Origin: Polaromonas vacuolata
Lineage (GTDB): Bacteria > Pseudomonadota > Gammaproteobacteria > Burkholderiales > Burkholderiaceae_C
Direction: 5' to 3'
Length of the DNA: 64,000 nucleotides
Assembly: GCF_012584515.1 (NCBI RefSeq)
Contig: NZ_CP051461.1
Span: forward strand, 2,041,501-2,105,500
The notes beneath the pieces are model-generated. The model had not been told where the DNA came from. It made no database searches and was given only the letters and a program-made list of their open reading frames with translations. Position numbers and translations under genes: made by a program. Below, piece by piece: positions 45,130 to 53,377 of the stretch. Position 1 is the stretch's first letter; every line of letters begins with the position of its first letter.

Positions 45130-46050
45130 TCACGTATTCATACGCAGAAAGAATTCGGGCTGTAAAGCTGTATATCAAAATGGGAAGACGCTTTAATACG
45201 ACCATTCGCCAGTTGGGCTACCCAACCAAGAATTCACTGATTGGCTGTTATCGGGAGTACGAGCAAAGTCGCGATTTGCAAGTCGGCTATGCACGCTCGA
45301 AGCGGAAATACACTGCCGAGCAAATACAAGTAGCCGTTCAGCATTACCTTGAACACGACCGCTGTATTGGTTCAACGATCAGAGCACTGGGTCAACGCCA
45401 CCTGCACATCTCAGAGAAGGTCATCCAAAACCTGATGAAGCAGGAATTATTGGTCATTGCCGCCAATAAAAAGCGTCGGCACGGCTCCTACCTTGTTGAA
45501 ATCAGCCCTGCACCAGAGAACATTAGTAATCGGGACTTCTACGCCGGTCGCCCAAACGAGAAATGGCTTACCGACATCACGGAGATCCACATCCCTGCTG
45601 GAAAGGTATACCTATCACCCCTGATCGACTGTTTCGATTGTCTGTTCGTCAGTTGGACCATTCGCACACGCCGGAATTCCGACTTGGTAAACACCATGTT
45701 GGATGCATCTATTGAGACAGTTGTCGCCTGCGAAAGCAAGCCAATCATAAACTTTGACCGTGGTGCCCACTATCGCTGGCCAGGGTGGCTCTAACGGGTA
45801 TTCGATTTTAAGCTGATTCGACCAATGTCACGCAAAGGCTGTTCGCCGGACAACTCAGCCTGCGAAGGCTTCTTCGGGCGATTGAAAGCGGAGTTGTTTT
45901 ACCCTCGAAAATAGATGGACATCACTATCGAAGAATTCATCCAAATCGTTGACTCTTAAGTACGCTGGTATGACGAAAAGCGAATCAAGATATCTCTTTG
46001 CTCGCTCAGTCCCATTGAGTACCGGCAAAGCCTCAAATTGGTGGCATAAA
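45130..46050 (+). pseudogene. Decayed IS3-family element
   Basis: The frame 45180-45794 joins orfA-like (FNTTIRQLGYPTKNSLIGCY) and orfB-like sequence (NRDFYAGRPNEKWLTDITEI, LSPLIDCFDCLFVSWTI). After a stop, conserved orfB C-terminal blocks continue with further stops (SRKGCSPDNSACEGFFGRL, then VRWYDEKRIKISL, LSPIEYRQSL). Several nonsense codons make it inactive. Confidence 0.72.
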
Positions 46051-46187
46051 CCAGTCCAAGTTTTTGTCCGTACCACCGGTAAGTCAGAATTCAATAAGCG
46101 CTGACAGAATGGATCGTTGTTGGTTACAAAGTAAGCCGGTAATACGCTGCAGTCGATCAGCTGCGCTATGTGCTACAAACTACGCCA

Positions 46188-46430
46188 TCAATTGCGTATC
46201 GTTGACGTCTGGGTATAGCGGCAGTTTTTTGCGCCGGTTGGATTCAGTCCTGCTGCAGCAACGAGCGATTGATCTATATCGCGTAACTGAGTATCTAGAT
46301 CCCTTAATAATCGACCAATCTCTCCTCTCCTTTTCGTGGCATTTCTAGCTTTATTCGTGTGAAGTCCAGTAGTTTGAGGGCGCCCTCCTTTGCCACCCCC
46401 ATTCATTCTGCAACGTATCTTTTCGAGCAT
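46188..46430 (-). CDS. Possible small island protein
   Basis: 80 residues, basic start (MNGGGKGGRPQTTGLHTNKA) and a helical middle (EIGRLLRDLDTQLRDIDQSL). It reads in the same direction as the primase-linked genes. No domain recognised and coding status uncertain. Confidence 0.35.
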   Translation of the reverse strand: MLEKIRCRMNGGGKGGRPQTTGLHTNKARNATKRRGEIGRLLRDLDTQLRDIDQSLVAAAGLNPTGAKNCRYTQTSTIRN

Positions 46431-46581
46431 TGGCCTACTCTTGCAAGGTTGACCAGTTGTCCTGCAATGCGCATTTCAAATAGCATGCAAGGGGTTTGCA
46501 TTCATTTCACATTTTTCCCTGTCAATACGGATCCGACTATCGCTTGACCCCCCGGCGAAACATGAACATGTTCAATTCGCA

Positions 46582-46914
46582 TTAATTGCTGGTTATCACC
46601 CGCAGCTTTCGTAAGTTAACCGCGCCACGTTGAAAGACCTCTACAGCCCTGATGGCAATATTTATATTTCGCATGGCAATTACTGGGTCAGATTCAAGTG
46701 TCGCTTTAAACATCATCTGCATGGAAGTGTTGTGGAGAACCGCAAGCTGATGACAAAATATTTTTTCTAAAGAGTTCGATGCTCCTACCGTTTGAGCCGC
46801 ATCCTGAGCCATGGCAGCAACGTTAGTTCCAATACTGGTAACGAGTTCTAGTCGGTTTGCTGAAGTATCTAACGTTGCTGCATCCGGCGTAGCGAGCGTA
46901 TCTCTAAGCGCCAA
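46582..46914 (-). CDS. Hypothetical helical island protein
   Basis: 110 residues, wholly helical and methionine-rich in the middle (IFCHQLAVLHNTSMQMMFKA) with VEVFQRGAVNLRKLR at the C-terminus. Proteins with this pattern occur, as I recall, near primase and AlpA genes of Burkholderiales islands; the function is unknown. The only start is a TTG at 46914. The frame is the same as that of the zinc-finger gene just upstream, separated by one TGA at 46936-46938 and seven sense codons, so readthrough or an ancestral fusion is possible. Confidence 0.5.
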   Translation of the reverse strand: MALRDTLATPDAATLDTSANRLELVTSIGTNVAAMAQDAAQTVGASNSLEKIFCHQLAVLHNTSMQMMFKATLESDPVIAMRNINIAIRAVEVFQRGAVNLRKLRVITSN

Positions 46915-46935
46915 ATCATGCTCTGGTATAACTTC

Positions 46936-47190
46936 TCAACCTGCCGCTTTATCTTCAAGCATCTCATCGACTTCGCCTCCGTTATATTTAGAACGGACAA
47001 TCTGAGCCTTGTCACGCTGCGAATTAATTTGCAATTTAACTGCAAGAGTGGTGCCATCACTACCATCATGCCCCATTTCGGCACAATCATCGCAAACTTT
47101 TCTGCCTTCAAACTTCTTAATTGCTGTTGCTTCTGTTCCGCAAACAACACAGATTAGAGCTGGACTGGGTTTAGGCACATTTAATGTCAT
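46936..47190 (-). CDS. Small zinc-finger-like island protein
   Basis: 84 residues from the ATG at 47190 (MTLNVPKPSP) with AAGGAA ahead. A CxxC...CxxC zinc-binding pattern is clear: CVVCGTEATAIKKF then GRKVCDDCAEMG. The polar C-terminus follows. It lies about 100 bases after the primase-like gene and in the same direction. Possibly DNA-binding; no family named. Confidence 0.6.
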   Translation of the reverse strand: MTLNVPKPSPALICVVCGTEATAIKKFEGRKVCDDCAEMGHDGSDGTTLAVKLQINSQRDKAQIVRSKYNGGEVDEMLEDKAAG

Positions 47191-47290
47191 TGAAAATTCC
47201 TTAAGGATTAAATTTGTAATTGGCCTTAGCAAGACTGCAGGCGAGTGCGGCGACTGTCATCACGCTTTACATTTATTCGTAATTTCAGTG

Positions 47291-48424
47291 TCACCAAGAC
47301 TTTTCTTGCATAGACAAATTCATTCTGTAGCGACTGGCCTTTCGTCCGGAGCCTGTAGAAATCAATGTCAGCACGTCGTCCTTTACGAAAGCCTTCAGAA
47401 TCTTGGCGGCTTCGACAAAGTGAACGCCAATAAGATCACCAGCTAGACGAGCCCCAAGGAAAAACGGCTCGGGATCTTGTTTGATTTGTAAAGCAGAACA
47501 AATCCTAATTAATCGAAGAGCAGTTGATTGATATCCCAATATCAAAATTCTTGCCGGTATTGGATTAATGTGATCGATGCTATCGATAACAGGCTGCAAG
47601 ATCGAACCAAAAGGATAACGAATTTTTTCCCATGCATTTAGGAAATCCGCCCACGAAACGGCGAAATCTTTTGTGCCGATTACATTGAATGCGTTGTGGT
47701 GCCATTGCATGACTACTTCACGCAGCTCATCCTTACTAGCATCAGGCATCTTGCCGCGCAGGTATCTAGCTAAATCAAAAAGACAACGATTACGCTGCCC
47801 TTCCTCTGTGGGCATATTTGTTGTTAACGTACCTACAGAAGAGGACAGAAGTTGTACTGAAGGAGACGGAAGATTGCCTTTGTTAACTTCAGTTCTCTTC
47901 TGTAGAAGTTGACCTCGAACAGCGTTGGCTAAATCATCAAACCCACTTAAAGAGGCAATCGGACCGTTAAGAATCGCCTTACCGGTAACGGTTAGATAAC
48001 GCAAATTGGCATACAACTCCACGTTTACGCCATCCAGTTGGCCACTTGTCCCAGCAATAGGCTTACCCTTCACATACCCAAAACCGCGTAGACCAGTGCC
48101 GCTGGGGCTAAACTCAACGTAGCGACAGTTAATACGATCAAGTAATTGCAAAGCGGCTGGACTTGGTTCTCCAGCATGGACACATTTATCTAAATCAATA
48201 CCGACAATTCCATCTCCGTTGAGCACAAATCCTAAACCTAGATAACCACCTTCTTCATAGGCAGTTTGCGTTTGATTGAAAGAAGACCAAGAATCAGGAT
48301 TTATGACGCTGGCCTTACTGTTCAATAAAGTCGAGCAAAAAGGCACTTTATTGTCACGCCACACAACCCAACGTGGCTCTTTTTGGAGTTCCATAGGTAT
48401 GGCGTCAAAGTCAGGAGTTAGCAT
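47291..48424 (-). CDS. Primase/polymerase-like replication protein of the island
   Basis: 377 residues. The N-terminal half looks like an archaeo-eukaryotic-type prim-pol domain as found in phage and integrative elements: MELQKEPRWVVWRDNKVPFC, GGYLGLGFVLNGDGIVGIDL with the DLD metal motif, and YVEFSPSGTGLRGFGYVKG. The C-terminal half includes REVVMQWHHNAF and a winged-helix-like end (ISTGSGRKASRYRM). Such proteins start or aid replication of excised islands. It follows the AlpA-like gene, a pairing common in such elements. Confidence 0.75.
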   Translation of the reverse strand: MLTPDFDAIPMELQKEPRWVVWRDNKVPFCSTLLNSKASVINPDSWSSFNQTQTAYEEGGYLGLGFVLNGDGIVGIDLDKCVHAGEPSPAALQLLDRINCRYVEFSPSGTGLRGFGYVKGKPIAGTSGQLDGVNVELYANLRYLTVTGKAILNGPIASLSGFDDLANAVRGQLLQKRTEVNKGNLPSPSVQLLSSSVGTLTTNMPTEEGQRNRCLFDLARYLRGKMPDASKDELREVVMQWHHNAFNVIGTKDFAVSWADFLNAWEKIRYPFGSILQPVIDSIDHINPIPARILILGYQSTALRLIRICSALQIKQDPEPFFLGARLAGDLIGVHFVEAAKILKAFVKDDVLTLISTGSGRKASRYRMNLSMQEKSW

Positions 48425-48625
48425 TTTTACTGCCCTTCTGACAAATAAAAATCATACCGATGGAAGCAAAATTTTTGAAGTAATGGCCACTAAAACGGCA
48501 ACCGCGCCAAAGTAAGCAGAAAAATTCACGCTTAGTTAACCAACAGCAATCAGATAAAAAACAAGCGGTAATAAACAGGCACTTTAGATAAATGACATGA
48601 AAATTTTTATTCATCTTGAAGTCCT

Positions 48626-48829
48626 TTAGATTGACTTCAGGGAGTCAACTAAAACTTTTATATCTGAACTTCTCCATGCAACGGAGCGTGTAGAGATTTT
48701 GACGGATGACGGAAAACGTCCTGTTTTAATTCCAGCAAACCAAGCACTCCGAGAAATTGGGTAGAGCAATAAAACCTGCGGAAGGCGGAGCAGTGCGTCC
48801 GATGGGGAAATACTAAGTGTTTTGATCAT
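48626..48829 (-). CDS. AlpA-family regulator / excisionase-like protein
   Basis: 67 residues from the ATG at 48829 with AAAGGA ahead. MerR-like winged helix of the AlpA type: LLRLPQVLLLYPISRSAWFA then GRFPSSVKISTRSVAWRSSDI and a final LVDSL. In integrative elements AlpA proteins switch on or assist excision. It is the first of the minus-strand genes at the island's right end. Confidence 0.82.
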   Translation of the reverse strand: MIKTLSISPSDALLRLPQVLLLYPISRSAWFAGIKTGRFPSSVKISTRSVAWRSSDIKVLVDSLKSI

Positions 48830-49426
48830 CGAGGATCCTTTCAAATTAATTAAGAAAGGCCCGTGGACGTTTTACCTTGACTCTTGATGATTAATCGGGT
48901 TTTCACACGAATCATCCTGAGATCTCAGCGATATAATTGAAATGTAGTGATTCAATGACACCGGCGTCCTCGGACATCGGGAGAAAACCTCGGTTCGTAC
49001 CCGAGGTTTTTTTACATTAGTCCCACAGTGTGTAGTTGCACACCATGCTGTCTTTTGCATACCGACACCTCGAACTGTACGCCTACTTTAGGTATAAATA
49101 TGGACAAAAGCCGCAGGAACAAACACTACCAATGGTTTATTGCTATGTATTTAGTAGCAAACTGAGTCAAAGAAAAGATTGATAGTTCAACAAAAACATC
49201 TTTTTTTATTAGGTTTATTTACCAATAAAAATCGTTATGTAAAGATTAAAAATATTTTTTCAATCGTACAAAAACTAAGTGTTATGAGTCTTTTTCGATA
49301 TGGTTTTTAAAGAATTAACTAGTTCCTGCGCTTTAACGATGGTTTGACAAAAGCACGCAGCTACGCTAATGACCTCCTCCCCACCGAGGTTCTCATTGCG
49401 CATAATTTTTTTAACTGAAGTCGTAT
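48830..49426. terminator. Gene-free stretch with a strong hairpin terminator
   Basis: No gene seen in about 600 bases. At 48984-49013 there is a hairpin (ACCTCGG, 7-base loop, CCGAGGT) with A runs before and T runs after, so it could terminate in either direction. The remainder is AT-rich (49140-49300) and should contain the alpA promoter near 48830-48900. Confidence 0.55.
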
Positions 49427-49495
49427 TGGACCTAGTCAAAAAAGTAGACGAAGAGTTCCTCTAAAGGTTTAAATCAAACCTTGAAAAGGAAATTC

Positions 49496-49798
49496 ATGAG
49501 CAAACATCACAGTGAACAGTTCAGGCAGCAAGCAGTCGAACACGTTTTAAATCACCCAGGGCAGTCCGTTGCGAACACAGCCAAGCTGCTTGGCGTTGGC
49601 TACTCTACGTTAGACAAGTGGATGCGTATACACCGCACTAGCATCGGCGTTACCGCCAGCGCGGCCTTATCAACAGATCAACAACGACTTCGTACGCTTG
49701 AGCGTGAGAACGCGCATTTACGAGAGGTCAACGACATACTAAAAAAAGCGCACGTGTACTTCGTGAAAAATCCAAGTCTGCCAAGTACACGTTTATGA
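49496..49798 (+). CDS. IS3-family transposase OrfA
   Basis: About 100 residues. Helix-turn-helix (SVANTAKLLGVGYSTLDKWM) and a leucine zipper (LRTLERENAHLREVNDILKK). The ATG at 49496 follows a GAAAAGGAAA-type site. The frame ends at 49798, overlapping the orfB region, as usual for programmed -1 frameshifting in IS3 elements. Confidence 0.85.
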   Translation: MSKHHSEQFRQQAVEHVLNHPGQSVANTAKLLGVGYSTLDKWMRIHRTSIGVTASAALSTDQQRLRTLERENAHLREVNDILKKAHVYFVKNPSLPSTRL

Positions 49799-50640
49799 AA
49801 TCTCACTTGGACGCCTACCGCATGGCCGCTCTGTGCGCGGCTTTGTCGGTTAGCCGCTAGTGCTACTACGCATGGCTTGCTCGCCCACAGCGAGCAACTG
49901 ATCTGCACCATGCCATTCGTATCTACAGTACGACACATGAAGTGCATAAAGCGAGAGTGGGTCCACTAAGCATTCACACCGAGCTCGTTGATAGCGGCTT
50001 TAACGCTTGCGCGCACACCGTCGGTAGGCATATGCATTATTTGGGTTTGCGCGTTAAAGGCAGTCAAAAATTTAAACGCGCAACTGACTCTAATCACGGC
50101 AAATTAGCCTCGCCTAACTTGCTGGAGCGCCAGTTCGAAGTGTGCGCACCCAATCAGGTTTGGGTTGGAGACACTACTTATATACGCACTGCGCAGGGTT
50201 GGCTGTATTTGGCCACGGTGATCGACTTGTACAGTCGCGCTGTTGTAGGCTGGCAGATGAGCGGGCGAATTGATAGCAAGTTAGTGTGCGATGCATTGCA
50301 AGCGGCAATTCTCACCAGAGGAAAACCTACTGGCGTGATGGTTCACACCGATCAGGGATCGCAATACGTGTCGAACGCGTACCGCAAAATACTCAGGGAA
50401 AGTTTACTTATTCAAAGCATGAGTAGGCGCGGAAATTGTTGGCAGATTCAAGTTAACGCCGTAGCAGATTCGATCTTCGCCACACTGAAAAAGTAAGCTA
50501 TTGAAGGTGAATACTTTGCGACCCGAAAGCCAAGCTAATCAGGCAGTCTTTGAATACATAGAGGCTTATTACAATCGCATTCGCAGGCATTCAACCGTTG
50601 GCTGGCTAAGCCCACTTAACTTTGAAAATCTGTATTACCA
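49790..50640 (+). pseudogene. IS3-family transposase OrfB, disrupted
   Basis: After KSHLDAYRMAALCAALSVSR there is a TAG (49858-49860), then CYYAWLARPQRATD. The DDE core follows: first D in VWVGDTTYIRT, second in VMVHTDQGSQY, but the E region reads MSRRGNCWQIQVNAVADS instead of GNCWDNAVAES, and a frame break follows before the conserved tail (AYYNRIRRHSTVGWLSPLNF-type). It is probably inactive. Confidence 0.8.
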
Positions 50641-50706
50641 ATCTTTAGAGGACTCTGCTGCCCATTAATTTGACTAGGTCCAAAACAATGATTTGGTGAC
50701 AGCAAG

Positions 50707-51530
50707 ATGGTGGAAAAAGATGGCTCACCCAAGGTCGCCTATCACGGCAGCATTGAGCGAGGTATAACCGAGTTCAATCCAGAAATAGAGCCGGTGCGTA
50801 CGCGCACAGGGCCTAATGACGTTTACTTTACAGACAGTGTAGAAAATGCAGCCGACTACACGCGGGCGCCTCGTGCCGGCATTAAGACACCTTGCGGCAG
50901 CGTCACCGCCGCATATATCCGCCTGCAGGACCCACTGAACATCACGGCCGACGTCAAGAGACTGCAAAAGCGTGGGATGCCGTTTTCTGGCGCAAAGCAA
51001 GTCGCCCTCCAGAAGCTGGACCGCAAAGTGAATGATGGAGTGGTATTTGACGGCAATGGTGCAAATCCGCCCGAGCACATTGCGTTTGACTCTGCGAGCA
51101 TCAAGTCAGCGACTTGCAACAACGGCAACTTCGACATCAATCAACGCGACATCAACAAGAGCACAGTTCAGCCCCAGACGGAAACTCCGGAATTTAACGC
51201 TGGTACAGTAGCAATTATGGTCAATCCACTCAACAAAATGACACTGGAGCAGCTACTGGAGAGCCTGCCAATACCGCCACTGGACCCCAACGAAGTGGAC
51301 CCGTTAATGCGCAAGGTAGCCCAGTCGTTTTCTACCATGGCACCCGAGACGATGTTAAGTCCTTCGACATCGACCACCCCAATCGAAAAGGCAGAGGATG
51401 GTTAGGCCAAGATGTTTACGATGTCAGCGACCCGCACTTGGCGAGCACTTACGCGAACATGAAGCGTAGCAACGACAATCAAAACGTGATGCCGCTGTAT
51501 TTAGCAGTAACCCATCCTCATAGAGATGCT
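50707..51530 (+). pseudogene. Remnant of a polyvalent ADP-ribosyltransferase-like protein
   Basis: The frame 50707-51405 carries an ART-PolyVal-type domain: VAYHGSIERGITEF, NDVYFTDSVENAADYTRAP, VTAAYIRLQDPLNI, DGVVFDGNGANP, HIAFDSASIKSAT and NNGNFD. Near 51355 the frame shifts, and a second related domain continues in another frame (FDIDHPNRKGRGWLGQDVYD, SDPHLASTYANM, MPLYLAVTHPH) to a stop at about 51530. The upstream part is lost at the IS3 insertion. Such domains belong to very large phage and conjugative-element proteins delivered with DNA. Confidence 0.68.
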
Positions 51531-51736
51531 TAGAGACAACGCTAAATTTGAGATGAGCACCTTTTTTCATTATTGAGGCGTTCTCTAGCAAGGTAAAAGA
51601 ATTGGGTCATATTGGCGTTACTCTGGTGTTTGTTGATAGCGCCATGAGTGTCATGGCACTTGTCCTCCCCCTAGCTAAAACTGTCACATCAAAAAAATAG
51701 CAACTTTCATAGCGGTCAGGGCATTGTTGCTATCAA

Positions 51737-51829
51737 TCGGGAAATGACCGTTTGCCGGAATTGCGCTGACCCAAGCATAGGCTATACGATTCGTTGTCAG
51801 CTTTTGGGTTGCGAGAAAAGAACCCAGGA
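51737..51829. repeat. 93-bp dispersed repeat, copy 2
   Basis: Matches 41815-41907 with scattered differences. See that entry. Copies lie 10 kb apart, both in gene-poor IS-rich DNA. Confidence 0.6.
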
Positions 51830-51959
51830 CAATACGATTCAGTTTGTAAATAAAGGACTAGCGGCGCAAACCAAATTGGTCTTTTAATGATCTCCGTTAG
51901 GGATACGGATTCCAGAGGTAAGGTCAGATAACGCCAAATTAATTACCTTATATGACTAA

Positions 51960-51991
51960 GGAGGGTGTCCTCAGGTTTGAGGACACCCTCC
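51960..51991. repeat. Perfect 14-bp-stem hairpin near the island's right end
   Basis: GGAGGGTGTCCTCA (51960-51973), loop GGTT, and TGAGGACACCCTCC (51978-51991) form a perfect palindromic stem. No U run follows on either strand, so an ordinary terminator is doubtful. It lies about 220 bases inside attR in a 680-base stretch with no gene, and could be a recombination or replication structure. Confidence 0.6.
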
Positions 51992-52213
51992 TCAACCCTA
52001 CAAATTAAAAAATACAGTCGTGATTTTGACTAAGTTCAAGTTGCACTTATTTAATAACTTGTTTCGCAGTTAACGTAATGATTTCTGTTAGGGATGGATT
52101 TAAAATCCTCTCTAGCTTTTACTGTAGTTGGGACAATGGTTGGGACAACGGAACATTCAGGACCAAATAAAAAAAGACACAATTTTTTTTTAAAGCTAAG
52201 TCCTTGATTCATA

Positions 52214-52290
52214 TGGTCGGTGTGAGAGGACTCGAACCTCCGACCCCTTGCACCCCATGCAAGTGCGCTACCAGGCTGCGCCACACACCG
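52214..52290 (-). tRNA. tRNA-Pro(GGG), island attachment site (attR)
   Basis: 77 bases including an encoded CCA. Acceptor CGGTGTG/CACACCG, D-arm GCGC..GCGC, anticodon stem CTTGC/GCAAG with loop ATGGGGT (anticodon GGG), T-arm GGAGG-TTCGAGT-CCTCT-type. The 3' 51 bases are supplied by the island and are duplicated at 4902-4952. It lies directly downstream of merR, as in related genomes. Confidence 0.93.
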
Positions 52291-52324
52291 AAGATAATAA
52301 TTATAGCCTGTGCAAATGCTTGTA

Positions 52325-52828
52325 TTAGCAGCGAATACTTAGCAAATCACGGATTTCAAATAACTCTTGTCGCAGAAGTTCTAGCCGATGTGGCTCTATG
52401 CTTATTGATGAAAATTCAACGGCTTGAAAATGCTGTGTAGATTGAGGCGAAAGATCATTTGTAGCGATTTTTTCCTCAAGCGCAAGCTGCTCTGTTTTTT
52501 CGCGAGGACCGATGTCAAGGGAGCCAAACAATAGCGCTTCGTTTGAGTGTTTATTATTTTGAGTTTGAGCTAACTCTATCAATTTGTTTCGCGCGCCGCT
52601 GATAGTGAAACCTTGGTCATACAGCAAATCCCGTATGCAACGAATCATTAAAACGTCGTGGTGTTGGTAGTAACGTCGATTACCTCGCCTTTTCATAGGG
52701 CGCAATTGGGTGAACTCTTGCTCCCAGTATCGAAGCACATGTGCTTTGACTCCGCACAAATCACTAACTTCGCCAATAGTGAAATAACGCTTAGTAGGAA
52801 GAGTGGGCAGGGGTTTAATCAAATCCAT
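52325..52828 (-). CDS. MerR-family transcriptional regulator
   Basis: 167 residues from the ATG at 52828 (a GTG two codons earlier is possible). N-terminal MerR winged helix: RYFTIGEVSDLCGVKAHVLRYW, then QLRPMKRRGNRRYYQHHDV. The C-terminal helical part is variable, without a metal-binding Cys set. This gene regularly follows ihfA in Burkholderiales, before tRNA-Pro. The target is unknown. Confidence 0.9.
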   Translation of the reverse strand: MDLIKPLPTLPTKRYFTIGEVSDLCGVKAHVLRYWEQEFTQLRPMKRRGNRRYYQHHDVLMIRCIRDLLYDQGFTISGARNKLIELAQTQNNKHSNEALLFGSLDIGPREKTEQLALEEKIATNDLSPQSTQHFQAVEFSSISIEPHRLELLRQELFEIRDLLSIRC

Positions 52829-53001
52829 CAGCACGTTGAGGAAAAATTATCTAATTGAGCTTGAAGACGCGCTTAAAAACGTAGCGTTCAAGCTGGTTTC
52901 TTTGATTGTTGGACAGGTTAAATCCAAACAATTCAATCATATTAACTCAATAGAAAAGGATATTGACACTGATTTTTGCCACCTTGAAGTTGTCAGCGCA
53001 C

Positions 53002-53319
53002 TTAGGCTCCGCCCTGAATCTGATCTTTAAGTTTGAGACTGGCGTGAAAAGTAACCACCCTGCGCGCCTGAATAGGTATTGCCTCGCCGGTCCTAGGGTT
53101 ACGGCCAGGACGCGGCGATTTTGTACGAATCTGAAAGTTTCCAAAACCCGAAATTTTCACATCTTTCCCGTCAACCAAGCTGTCCGAGACGAGAACAAAA
53201 AACGAATCAATCATGTCCTTGGCTTCACGTTTGTTTAGGCCTAGTTGATCGAACAGCATTTCAGCAAGAAAAGCTTTGGTTAGCGCGGGGGTTTCCAGAC
53301 TTTCAACAGAAAATTCCAT
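53002..53319 (-). CDS. ihfA: Integration host factor alpha subunit
   Basis: 105 residues, DNA-bending protein of the HU/IHF family: [20 protein letters not shown], then [12 protein letters not shown], and the DNA-binding arm [14 protein letters not shown]. It forms a heterodimer with IHF-beta. It follows pheT by 58 bases, as is usual. IHF often assists integrases, and this gene stands next to the island's attachment site. Confidence 0.95.
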   Translation of the reverse strand: MEFSVESLETPALTKAFLAEMLFDQLGLNKREAKDMIDSFFVLVSDSLVDGKDVKISGFGNFQIRTKSPRPGRNPRTGEAIPIQARRVVTFHASLKLKDQIQGGA

Positions 53320-53377
53320 AAGTACACTTACCTTTAATCTGCGCTTAGCAGAATGTTGTGTTTGTCTCCACTATCCA

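Larger units (their letters stand above)
49427..50682. mobile_element. IS3-family insertion sequence with damaged orfB
   Basis: About 1256 bp with ends TGGACCTAGTCA (49427) and TGACTAGGTCCA (ending 50682). It holds orfA and a disrupted orfB. It inserted into, or next to, the polyvalent ART-like gene whose remainder starts at 50707. No target duplication is evident. Confidence 0.85.

Noticed and set aside
48411..48614. 67-aa minus-strand frame between alpA and the primase gene
   Set aside because: Hydrophobic, Cys-rich translation with no ribosome site or family; probably untranslated leader of the primase gene.
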